Positions 1 to 6,977 of a stretch of 64,000 nucleotides of DNA are shown here, piece by piece (within the stretch, counting starts at the first letter, position 1; every line of letters starts with the position of its first letter). The stretch is from the NCBI GenBank assembly GCA_905209455.1, contig CAJLTA010000002.1:1-64000 (forward strand). The letters run 5' to 3'. This DNA comes from an uncultured Collinsella sp. Its GTDB lineage: Bacteria; Actinomycetota; Coriobacteriia; Coriobacteriales; Coriobacteriaceae. The position numbers and the translations under genes were made by a program. The notes under the pieces are model-generated. The model searched no databases. It was not told the DNA's origin and was given only the letters and a program-made list of their open reading frames with translations.

Positions 1-87
1 CCAGGCCCGATTTTGCCTCTTGACAATGTCCTGCTCATATTGAAAGGAACGTCCCCAAGTGCCAAATGCCGCAAGAATGTCCCCTTT

Positions 88-119
88 GACTAGTCATTTA
101 AGAACGTCCCCAATGACTA
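88..119. repeat. GGGAC-loop palindrome, copy 1
   Basis: Short palindrome with arms TAGTCATT (91-98) and AATGACTA (112-119) around the loop TAAGAACGTCCCC. It belongs to a family scattered through the window whose loop is conserved and whose arms vary but stay complementary. It lies between the window start and the structured element behind hspR. Bases 1-87 hold no gene I can support. Confidence 0.75.
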
Positions 120-140
120 CCCTGCCGTATCCGGAGCAAG

Positions 141-314
141 GCAACGCCGCAGGTAGAGGACGGACAGCGAGCGACGTCCAGAGCGAACAAGTTGGCATGA
201 AAAAGGCAAGGCATAGACCTTCTGGTCATGCCTTGCCTTTTGAATGACAAATTGTCGCTCTGGACGTCGAGCAGCGTCGGCCCGTTACGCGGTTTGGTAA
301 AACCGCGTAACTAC
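141..314 (-). ncRNA. Structured intergenic element, copy A (unknown class)
   Basis: First of three copies of a ~170-bp element (others at 19921-20091 and 23361-23530). Read on plus, it has conserved segments CGCCGCAGGTAGAG and ACGGACAGCGAGCG, then a 14-bp stem (173-186 with 255-268), an inner hairpin topped by GACCTTCTGGTC, and a terminal hairpin with arms GTTACGCGGTTT and AAACCGCGTAAC. The terminal hairpin overlaps the hspR stop codon. On minus it would be a 3'-UTR structure, and the inner hairpin ends in a T-run and could terminate transcription. Strand is inferred. The published Collinsella-1 RNA motif is a possible identity that I could not test. Confidence 0.6.
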
Positions 315-727
315 AAATCCCCGCCGGCGCCCAGCAGCTTGCGCATGACTTGCTCGGGGTTAACTGAGCCGTCGCGCGGGGCCAGGGCGGTGATCTTCTT
401 TTGCATCTTGTACTCGTGCAGCTCGTCCTCGAGCTGGCGTACGCGGGCGCGGAGCTTCTCGTTCTCGCGTTCGCGCTCCTCGGCACGCTCCTTCATATCG
501 AGGATGCGCACCACGCCGGCGAGGTTGATGCCCTCGTCGGTCAGTTGGTTGATGAGCTCCAGGCGCTCGATATCGGCACGCGAATACAGACGCGTGTTGC
601 CGCCCGAGCGCTGGGGATTCACCAAGCCTTTGGACTCGTAGACGCGCAGAGTCTGCGGGTGCATGCCGGTCAGCTCGGCCGCCACGCTGATCATGTACAG
701 CGGTTTGTTCCTATTGTCCTCGGCCAT
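311..727 (-). CDS. hspR: Heat-shock repressor HspR (MerR family)
   Basis: 138-aa MerR-family regulator. The N-terminal winged helix-turn-helix covers about residues 12-80 (ISVAAELTGMHPQTLRVYE), followed by a coiled coil rich in Glu and Arg (about 80-115) for dimerisation. In actinobacteria HspR represses the dnaK operon and often uses DnaK as co-repressor. Here it is the last gene of dnaK-grpE-dnaJ-hspR, 72 bp after dnaJ, the usual autoregulatory layout. I found no canonical HAIR box (CTTGAGT-N7-ACTCAAG) upstream of dnaK, so its operator is unassigned. The stop codon abuts the structured element at 141-314. Confidence 0.93.
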   Translation of the reverse strand: MAEDNRNKPLYMISVAAELTGMHPQTLRVYESKGLVNPQRSGGNTRLYSRADIERLELINQLTDEGINLAGVVRILDMKERAEERERENEKLRARVRQLEDELHEYKMQKKITALAPRDGSVNPEQVMRKLLGAGGDL

Positions 728-799
728 GCTACCTGACCCCTTTCCGTCTCGTTATCGTCCATCATAAGCCCGTGGGCGCGGGCGTGCGCCGCGACCGCC

Positions 800-1765
800 C
801 TAGTACGTCGCCTTGTAACGGTTGACCTTCTCGCGATAGTCGCGTGTGTCGGTCTCGCGCAGCTTGGTCATGGCATCGCGCTCGTCATCGGATAGGTTCG
901 TGGGGACCTGCACCTTGATCTCGACGAGCAGCGCGCCTGTGCGGCCACGGTGCTTAACGTCGGGCGCCCCCATTTCCTTAAAGCGGAACTTCTTGCCCGT
1001 CTGGGTACCCGCGGGCACCTTCAGACGAACCGTCGCACCGCCGGGCGTCGGCACGTCCACCGTGCAGCCGAGCGCCGCCTCGTAGACCGAGACCGGTACC
1101 TCCATGGTCACGTCGGCACCTTTGCGCTTAAACAGCGGGTGCTCCTCCACATGCGTGGTCACGACCAGGTCGCCGCGCTCGCCACCCGCAACGCCATACT
1201 CGCCGCGACGCTTGTAGCGCAGCTTGCCGCCGTCGACCGCACCCGCAGGCACCGAGACCGTAATGGTCTGCTGCTCACCTGTCGAGGGAATGCGATAGGT
1301 GACCTTGTGCGTCACACCGCGAAACGCGTCCTCGGCCGTCACATCGACGGTCAGCGACAGGTCGCCGCCCTTGCGAGCACGGCTGCGGCCAGCGCCGGCA
1401 CCGGCAGCGCCCGCAGCCCCGGCAAAGCCCGAGCCCCAATCGCTGCCCCAGGCGCCGTTGCCGCTAAAGATGCTGTCGAAGATGTCGCCCCAGCCGCTGG
1501 CACCCGCGCCGGCACCGTAGCCGCCGCCATACGCGCCGCCCGCGCCCGGCATACCGCCAAACATGAGCATCTGGTCGTACTCTTTGCGCTTCTTCTCGTC
1601 CGAAAGCGTCTCATAGGCCTCGCTGATCTCCTTAAACTTGGCCTCGTCGCCGCCGGCATCGGGGTGATATTTTTGCGCGAGCTTGCGAAACGCGCTCTTG
1701 ATCTCTTTGTCGGAGGCGCTCTTGGATACGCCCAGGATGTCATAGAAGGTTTTGCCTGCAGCCAT
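800..1765 (-). CDS. dnaJ: DnaJ co-chaperone, zinc-finger-less (CbpA-like)
   Basis: 321 aa from the ATG at 1765, which has an AGGAG ribosome site; an upstream in-frame ATG lacks one. The J domain (about 1-70) carries the HPD motif (YHPDAGG). A long Gly/Ala-rich linker (about 75-145) follows, then two beta-sandwich substrate-binding domains. The four CxxCxGxG repeats of type A DnaJ are absent, so this is a type B Hsp40. It stimulates the DnaK ATPase and delivers substrates. Gene order behind grpE supports a main operon role, although sequence alone resembles CbpA. Confidence 0.92.
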   Translation of the reverse strand: MAAGKTFYDILGVSKSASDKEIKSAFRKLAQKYHPDAGGDEAKFKEISEAYETLSDEKKRKEYDQMLMFGGMPGAGGAYGGGYGAGAGASGWGDIFDSIFSGNGAWGSDWGSGFAGAAGAAGAGAGRSRARKGGDLSLTVDVTAEDAFRGVTHKVTYRIPSTGEQQTITVSVPAGAVDGGKLRYKRRGEYGVAGGERGDLVVTTHVEEHPLFKRKGADVTMEVPVSVYEAALGCTVDVPTPGGATVRLKVPAGTQTGKKFRFKEMGAPDVKHRGRTGALLVEIKVQVPTNLSDDERDAMTKLRETDTRDYREKVNRYKATY

Positions 1766-1838
1766 CGTAGCTCCTCTCCTGTTACGTCCGCCGCCCATGC
1801 AGACGACGGTTCATGCTTTCATATGGCACTAGGCCAGA

Positions 1839-1868
1839 AAGGGCCCCGGGTGTTGCCCCGGGGCCCTT
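1839..1868 (-). terminator. grpE-dnaJ intergenic hairpin (possible attenuator)
   Basis: Perfect 12-bp stem, AAGGGCCCCGGG (1839-1850) with CCCGGGGCCCTT (1857-1868), in the 108-bp gap between grpE and dnaJ. On the coding strand only a short T-run follows. A partial terminator or an RNA-processing site that lowers dnaJ-hspR expression relative to dnaK-grpE is plausible. Confidence 0.55.
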
Positions 1869-1873
1869 CTCAA

Positions 1874-2716
1874 TTACTCCTCGGTGCTCTCGGCCGTATC
1901 GGCCGTAGCATCCTCGGGCGCCGCTTCGGGCTCCGGTGCGGGGCGCTTCTCGCCACCGTAGGTCACCGTCACCATCGCGGAACGCAGGATGCGATCCGCC
2001 ATGCGGTAGCCCTTCTGGTACACATCGTTGACGGTCTCGTCGTACTGCGACGCGTCCTCGACGCGACCCACGGCCTGGTGCTCGAGCGGATCGAACGCCT
2101 CGCCCTTGGGGTCGATTGGCTCAACGCCCTCGTGCGCGAACACGTCGAGCAGCTTGGCATGTACCGCGTCAACGCCATCGACGAACTGCTTAAAGTCGTC
2201 GGAAAGCTCTTGACTGCGGGCATGGTCAATCGCGCGCTCGATATCGTCGATCACCGGCAACAGCGCGGTGACAAGCTTCTCGGTCGCGCGCTCGCGCTCG
2301 GCGATACGCTCATTGGCGGTGCGGCGACGGAAGTTCTCCCAGTCGGCCTGCAGACGGGCGGTGCGCTCGGTGGCGTCCTTTGCCTTGTCCTCTGCGGCCT
2401 TCTGAGCCTCTGCCGCAGCATCGAGCTCGCTGCGCACGTCGGCGAGCTCCTTTTGGGCCTGCTCGAACTTGAGCTTAAAGTCGTTGTCGGCGGCTTCCTC
2501 ACCGGCGCGGATAGCAGCTTCCACCATCTCGTCCTCGGTCATCGTCGCCTCCTTGTTGGAATCCTCTACCTGGTTCTCGGCAGCCTCGGCGGCCGCGGCC
2601 TCGTTGGCCTCGGTATCGTCGACGGCCTCTACGGGAATCTTCACGTCCTTCTCCTCAGAGTCAACGGGGGCGGCGCCAGCGGCAGCCGCCTCCGTGCGAG
2701 CTTTACGGGCGGACAT
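1874..2716 (-). CDS. grpE: Nucleotide exchange factor GrpE
   Basis: 280 aa, longer than the usual ~200 because of an acidic, Ala/Glu-rich N-terminal extension (about 1-75) and an acidic Pro/Glu tail. The core has the long dimerisation coiled coil (about 80-150), the segment WENFRRRTANER, and the C-terminal beta domain with the typical GYRMADRILRSAMV. It releases ADP from DnaK. The gene starts 2 bp after the dnaK stop, so it is co-transcribed and probably translationally coupled. An internal ATG within the acidic extension could be an alternative start, but the longer form keeps the tight spacing. Confidence 0.95.
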   Translation of the reverse strand: MSARKARTEAAAAGAAPVDSEEKDVKIPVEAVDDTEANEAAAAEAAENQVEDSNKEATMTEDEMVEAAIRAGEEAADNDFKLKFEQAQKELADVRSELDAAAEAQKAAEDKAKDATERTARLQADWENFRRRTANERIAERERATEKLVTALLPVIDDIERAIDHARSQELSDDFKQFVDGVDAVHAKLLDVFAHEGVEPIDPKGEAFDPLEHQAVGRVEDASQYDETVNDVYQKGYRMADRILRSAMVTVTYGGEKRPAPEPEAAPEDATADTAESTEE

Positions 2717-2718
2717 GA

Positions 2719-4611
2719 TTACTTGTCCTCGTCGTCCACAACCTCGTAGTCGGCATCGACGACGTCATCGTCGGCAGGCTGGGCGCCGGCGGCACCGTCG
2801 GTCTGCTGCTGAGCGTCGGCGTAGACAACCTGGGCCAGCTCATAGGCCACGGACTGCAGGGACTCGCCGGCGGCCTTGATGGCCTCGACGTCAGAGCCCT
2901 CGAGCGCCTTCTTGGCGTCGGCGATAGCGGCCTCGGCCTTGGACTTCACGTCAGCGGAAACCTTGTCGCCCAGCTCGTTGAGGGTCTGCTCGGTGGAGTA
3001 GCACAGGCTGTCGGTCTGGTTGCGGACCTCGACCTCTTCCTTCTGCTTCTTGTCCTCCTCGGCATGAGCCTCGGCGTCCTTGACCATACGATCGACTTCG
3101 TCGTCGGACAGAGCAGTGGAGCCGGAGATGGTGATCTGCTGCTCCTTGCCGGTGCCCTTGTCCTTAGCGGAGACCTTGACGATACCGTTGGCGTCGATGT
3201 CGAAGGTGACCTCGATCTGCGGCACGCCGCGGCGGGCAGCCGGGATACCGGTCAGCTGGAACTTACCGAGCGACTTGTTGTCGCGGGCAAGCTCACGCTC
3301 GCCCTGGAGCACGTTGATCTCGACGCTGGTCTGGTTGTCGGCAGCGGTGGAGTAGACCTCGGTCTTGGAGGTCGGGATCGTGGTGTTGCGGTCGATCATC
3401 TTGGTCATGATGCCGCCCATGGTCTCGACGCCCAGCGACAGCGGGGTAACGTCGAGCAGCAGGATGCCCTCGACGTCGCCGGTGAGCACGCCGCCCTGGA
3501 CGGCAGCGCCGTCGGCAACGACCTCGTCGGGGTTCACGGACATGTTGGGCTGCTTGCCGGTCATAGTCTTGACGAGCTCCTGGACGGCGGGCATACGGGT
3601 GGAGCCGCCGACGAGGATGACCTCGGTCAGATCGGAGAGCTTAAGCTTGGCGTCGCGCAGGGCGTTGGTGACAGGCTGCTTGCAGCGCTCGAGCAGGTCG
3701 CGGGTGATCTTCTCGAACTCGGCGCGGGTCAGCGTGTAGTTGAGGTGCAGCGGGCCGGACTGGTTCATGGTAATGAACGGCAGGTTGATGGTGGTCTGCT
3801 GGGCGGCGGAGAGCTCCTTCTTGGCGTTCTCGGCGGCCTCCTTCAGACGCTGCAGGGCCATGGGGTCCTGACGCAGGTCGACACCGTTCTCCTGCTGGAA
3901 CTTATCGGCCATCCAGTCGATGACGCGCTGATCCCAGTCGTCGCCGCCCAGGTGGTTGTCGCCCGAGGTGGACAGAACCTCAAACACGCCGTCGGCGAGG
4001 TCGAGGATGGAGACGTCGAAGGTGCCGCCGCCCAGGTCGAAGACCAGGATGCGCTGGTCGGTGCCCTGCTTGTCCAGGCCATAGGCAAGAGCAGCAGCGG
4101 TCGGCTCGTTGACGATACGCTTGACGTTGAGGCCGGCGATCTTACCGGCGTCCTTGGTGGCCTGACGCTGGGCGTCGTTGAAGTAGGCCGGGACGGTGAT
4201 GACGGCGTCGGTGACGGTCTCGCCCAGATACTTCTCGGCGTCAGCCTTCATCTTCGCGAGCGTCATGGCGCTCACCTGCTCGGCGGTGTAGTCCTTGCCC
4301 TCGATGTCGACGACGGCACGGCCACCCTGGCCCTCCTTGACCTCGTACGGCACGGTCTTGATCTCGGAGGTGCACTCGGAGTACTTGCGGCCCATGAAGC
4401 GCTTGATGGAGAACACGGTGTTCTTGGGGTTGGTGACAGCCTGGTTCTTAGCGGCCTTACCCACGACGCGGTCGCCGTCGGCACGGAAGCCCACGACGGA
4501 CGGGGTGGTGCGGTCGCCCTCGGCGTTCACGATAATGGTCGGAGAACCGCCCTCGAGAACGGCCATTGCGGAGTTAGTAGTACCAAGGTCGATACCAAGA
4601 ATCTTGCCCAT
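2719..4611 (-). CDS. dnaK: Chaperone DnaK (Hsp70)
   Basis: 630 aa, full length. The N-terminal ATPase domain opens with GIDLGTTNSAMAVLEGG and contains the phosphate-binding segment DLGGGTFDVSI and HLGGDDWDQRVIDW. The substrate-binding domain follows at about 380-500, with LLLDVTPLSLGVETMGG near its start. The tail ends in acidic residues (DADYEVVDDE), as in other actinobacterial DnaKs. The start ATG at 4611 has a GAGGG ribosome site. It is the first gene of the heat-shock operon; a 5'-UTR hairpin lies at 4641-4668. Confidence 0.98.
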   Translation of the reverse strand: MGKILGIDLGTTNSAMAVLEGGSPTIIVNAEGDRTTPSVVGFRADGDRVVGKAAKNQAVTNPKNTVFSIKRFMGRKYSECTSEIKTVPYEVKEGQGGRAVVDIEGKDYTAEQVSAMTLAKMKADAEKYLGETVTDAVITVPAYFNDAQRQATKDAGKIAGLNVKRIVNEPTAAALAYGLDKQGTDQRILVFDLGGGTFDVSILDLADGVFEVLSTSGDNHLGGDDWDQRVIDWMADKFQQENGVDLRQDPMALQRLKEAAENAKKELSAAQQTTINLPFITMNQSGPLHLNYTLTRAEFEKITRDLLERCKQPVTNALRDAKLKLSDLTEVILVGGSTRMPAVQELVKTMTGKQPNMSVNPDEVVADGAAVQGGVLTGDVEGILLLDVTPLSLGVETMGGIMTKMIDRNTTIPTSKTEVYSTAADNQTSVEINVLQGERELARDNKSLGKFQLTGIPAARRGVPQIEVTFDIDANGIVKVSAKDKGTGKEQQITISGSTALSDDEVDRMVKDAEAHAEEDKKQKEEVEVRNQTDSLCYSTEQTLNELGDKVSADVKSKAEAAIADAKKALEGSDVEAIKAAGESLQSVAYELAQVVYADAQQQTDGAAGAQPADDDVVDADYEVVDDEDK

Positions 4612-4640
4612 TAGAAATTCCCTCTCTCTTGTGCGTTTGC

Positions 4641-4668
4641 ACCGACTCGGCGGTCTGCCGAGCGGTGT
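4641..4668 (-). promoter_or_regulatory. Hairpin in the dnaK 5' untranslated region
   Basis: CACCG-A-CTCGGC pairs with GCCGAG-CGGTG, an 11-bp stem with one bulged A and a 5-nt loop, about 30-57 nt upstream of the dnaK start. It could act on mRNA stability or as part of an operator. The HAIR consensus was not found here. An AT-rich stretch at 4710-4760 carries a weak inverted repeat (AAATCT...AGATTT) that may mark the promoter. Confidence 0.4.
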
Positions 4669-4905
4669 TTCGGCTTGTCTTTCAGGATGTAGTGTATCCC
4701 CTTATGGGCCGGAATATACAAAATCTAAGTCAATTCATATAAGATTTCTTATTGCTGAGAGTTTAGGTTCTTAAATGCGCAGGTAGATGCGCTGATTGAG
4801 TTCTCGGCAAATCTATCGAGATCTATGTAGAGATGGCTGAGGTTTGCGTCCGGGGGTGCCTGGGGGCCGTCTTGCGGAAAGCTCATCCCAGTTTGAGCGT
4901 GGATT

Positions 4906-5015
4906 CCGGGTCGCAGTTTCCGTCTGAAGGCTCAACCGAAAACCGTATCCCGTTTTGAGAGCTGATACCGGCTCGCATTTTCCGCTAGCGGGCCTAACCG
5001 GAAACTGCGACCCGG
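4906..5015. repeat. 17-bp inverted repeat in the dnaK-ferredoxin intergenic region
   Basis: Perfect arms CCGGGTCGCAGTTTCCG (4906-4922) and CGGAAACTGCGACCCGG (4999-5015) enclose 76 bp with weaker repeats of the pattern TTTCCG/CCGTTTT. The 650-bp gap between dnaK and the ferredoxin contains no convincing gene. A 62-codon minus-strand frame there has no ribosome site or recognisable motif. Confidence 0.6.
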
Positions 5016-5180
5016 TTTTCGGCCAAATAACGGGATGCCCTTTCCGCAGACGCGCTCAATAGCTCAATATTTCAAGTCACCTTTAGCTAACATTTGCGCA
5101 GCTCAACGGCCCCACCTGCGCATTTTTTAGTAAACCTTGGCATACTCGGCGAACGGTATGAAGATGCCGGCCAGAGGGTA

Positions 5181-5208
5181 TTGCAAACGGTCGCTCCCGT
5201 GGTATGTT
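5181..5208 (+). promoter_or_regulatory. Candidate sigma-70 promoter for the ferredoxin gene
   Basis: TTGCAA (5181-5186) and TATGTT (5203-5208) with 16-bp spacing, about 60 bp before the ferredoxin ATG. Assigned by consensus only. Confidence 0.45.
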
Positions 5209-5269
5209 TTTGCCCGAATCAAACCGGCGCGCATCGCCTGTAGCGTCGGTCAACAGAGAGGAAACTACC

Positions 5270-5455
5270 ATGGCTCATCCCGTAATTGATGCCGACGAGT
5301 GCATCGCTTGTGGCGTTTGCGTCGACTCCTGCCCCGCTGGCGTTCTGGAGCTCCAGGACGTCGCTACCGTCGCTGACGAGGACTCCTGCGTCGCCTGTGG
5401 CGCTTGCCAGGACGCTTGCCCCGCCGGCGCGATCACCGAGATCGTCGAGGAGTAA
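5270..5455 (+). CDS. 2[4Fe-4S] ferredoxin
   Basis: 61 aa from the ATG at 5270, preceded by GAGAGGAAACTACC. Two CxxCxxCxxxCP clusters are present, CIACGVCVDSCP (about residues 10-21) and CVACGACQDACP (about 40-51), so it is a small clostridial-type electron carrier for cytoplasmic redox enzymes. A longer frame begins at 5204, but its extra residues do not look like ferredoxin and the start used here has the better ribosome site. It is a single-gene unit between a promoter at 5181 and a terminator at 5495. Its partner enzyme is not in the window, apart from possibly the hydrogenase implied by hypFCDE. Confidence 0.95.
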   Translation: MAHPVIDADECIACGVCVDSCPAGVLELQDVATVADEDSCVACGACQDACPAGAITEIVEE

Positions 5456-5494
5456 CAACTCCCCCACTTGCACACTCACAAGTACACCGTGCAC

Positions 5495-5533
5495 AAAAAG
5501 GAGGCCTCCGCATCGCCGCGGAGGCCTCCTTTT
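5495..5533. terminator. Bidirectional terminator
   Basis: AAAAGGAGGCCTCCGC and its complement with a 4-nt loop, with A and T runs on the two sides. It serves the ferredoxin gene on plus and niaR on minus, which converge here. Confidence 0.9.
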
Positions 5534-5568
5534 GCATATGTGGGCAGCTAATTGGGGACGGTGTCGGG

Positions 5569-6114
5569 CTAGGACAAATCATCCTCGTAGGGCATTAAAT
5601 CGGCTAGGTAGCCTTTCTCTTTGAGCATGGCCTCGATCTCGTCGAGGGTTTGCTCATCCTCCGCGGCGATGCGATGGAAGTGGTAGCCGCTGGTCACCGT
5701 TAGCAGCGGAAAGCTCTTGCCGCTCTCGATATCGCGCAGATAGCGCTCGACATCGCGGCGATTGCGGATGTCCAGATCAGCCGTGATCTTACCGTATACG
5801 CGGTGATTGACGATCACATTGAGCACGGAGCCGCCGGCGTCGACGATACTCGTGAGCTCATCGCCCGCCTGCTCCACGCTGTGGCGAACCTTGACCAAGC
5901 GCGTGGGCACAGCGGGGCTGCTGGGGGCCTCCTGCAGCACATAACCACGGTTGGTCGCCACGATATCGTGCCCGTCGGCGCGCAGCAGAGCGATGTCTTG
6001 CACGACAATCTGGCGGCTCACACCCACCTCGCGGGCAAGTGCGCTGCCCGAAACGGGTCCCTTGGCTCCCTCGAGCACGGCCATGATGGCACGGCGACGC
6101 TCGCGGGCGTCCAT
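5569..6114 (-). CDS. niaR: NAD-biosynthesis repressor NiaR
   Basis: 181 aa. An N-terminal HTH_11 helix-turn-helix (about 5-60, ALAREVGVSRQIVVQDIALL) is followed by a 3H domain (about 75-170) with its conserved histidines, including SGYHFHRI. In Firmicutes, NiaR (YrxA) represses NAD synthesis and niacin uptake with nicotinate as co-repressor. Its ATG overlaps the nadC stop (TAATG), making it the last gene of nadA-nadB-nadC-niaR, an autoregulated operon. The 44-bp palindrome over the nadA promoter is the obvious candidate operator. Confidence 0.92.
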   Translation of the reverse strand: MDARERRRAIMAVLEGAKGPVSGSALAREVGVSRQIVVQDIALLRADGHDIVATNRGYVLQEAPSSPAVPTRLVKVRHSVEQAGDELTSIVDAGGSVLNVIVNHRVYGKITADLDIRNRRDVERYLRDIESGKSFPLLTVTSGYHFHRIAAEDEQTLDEIEAMLKEKGYLADLMPYEDDLS

Positions 6115-6974
6115 TATTTACCGTCCAACAGACGCAGGTGCTTGAGCGAGAGGTCGAGAATCGGCGCAGAGTGAGTCAGCGCCCCCGAGCTAATAAAGTC
6201 AACGCCCAGGTCGGCGAGCGCGCGGATATTGCTGGCGTCCACGTTGCCCGAGCACTCGGTCTTGGCGCGGCCGGCGATAAGCTCAATCGCGGCAGCCATA
6301 TCGTCGTGGGTCATGTTGTCGAACATGATGATGTCGGCGCCGGCCTCCACAGCCTCGCGCACCATGTCCAGGTTCTCGCACTCAATCTCGACCGTCGTGG
6401 TAAACGACGCATGGGCGCGCGCCATCTCGATCGCGCGCGCCACGCCACCGGCGGCATCGATGTGGTTGTCCTTGAGCATGACGGCCGTCGACAGGTTGTA
6501 GCGGTGGTTGCTGCCGCCGCCGATCTCGACCGCCGCCTTCTCAAACACGCGCATACCCGGCGTGGTCTTGCGCGTGTCGACGAGCACAGTCTTGGTGCCC
6601 TCGAGCGCTGCAGCCATCTGGTGCGTATAGGTAGCGATGCCGCTCATGCGCTGCAGGTAGTTGAGCGCCACACGCTCGCCCGAAAGCAGCACGCGCGCGT
6701 CGCCGCGCACCTGACCCACATGGTCGCCGGCGTGCACCTCGTCGCCATCGGCAACGTCGAGCAGCACCGAGCTCTGCGGATCCAGCAACTCAAAGGTGCG
6801 GGCAAACACATCCAAGCCGGCGATGATGCCGTCGGCCTTGGCGATAAGCTCCACCGTGGCGGGGCGCGCCGTGGGACACACGCTCGCCGTGCTCACGTCC
6901 TCGAACGTGATGTCCTCGCGCAGGGCCTGCAGAATCAGATCATCGGCGACGAGCTTCATGGTAATGGGATTCAT
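6114..6974 (-). CDS. nadC: Nicotinate-nucleotide pyrophosphorylase (quinolinate phosphoribosyltransferase)
   Basis: 286 aa, normal length. It converts quinolinate and PRPP to nicotinate mononucleotide. Recognisable parts are the N-terminal half-barrel lid (about 1-115), then DTRKTTPGMRVFEK and GGSNHRYNLSTAVMLKDNH, which carry the quinolinate and PRPP-binding Arg, His and Lys residues, and the barrel end ISSGALTHS. The start ATG lies 3 bp past the nadB stop, with a GGAGGAG ribosome site inside the nadB end. Third gene of the NAD operon. Confidence 0.96.
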   Translation of the reverse strand: MNPITMKLVADDLILQALREDITFEDVSTASVCPTARPATVELIAKADGIIAGLDVFARTFELLDPQSSVLLDVADGDEVHAGDHVGQVRGDARVLLSGERVALNYLQRMSGIATYTHQMAAALEGTKTVLVDTRKTTPGMRVFEKAAVEIGGGSNHRYNLSTAVMLKDNHIDAAGGVARAIEMARAHASFTTTVEIECENLDMVREAVEAGADIIMFDNMTHDDMAAAIELIAGRAKTECSGNVDASNIRALADLGVDFISSGALTHSAPILDLSLKHLRLLDGK

Positions 6975-6977
6975 GGT

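Noticed and set aside
950..2749. 599-codon plus-strand open frame opposite dnaJ and grpE
   Set aside because: Antisense shadow produced by high GC at third positions; no ribosome site, low-complexity residues, and real conserved genes on the other strand.
3064..4614. 516-codon plus-strand open frame opposite dnaK
   Set aside because: Same reason; Gly/Leu/Val/Asp-rich antisense frame with no recognisable domain.
4612..4830. Search for a HAIR or CIRCE operator upstream of dnaK
   Set aside because: No match to either consensus; only a weak AT-rich inverted repeat, too poor to call.
5083..5271. 62-codon minus-strand frame before the ferredoxin gene
   Set aside because: No ribosome site, overlaps the ferredoxin promoter, no family resemblance.
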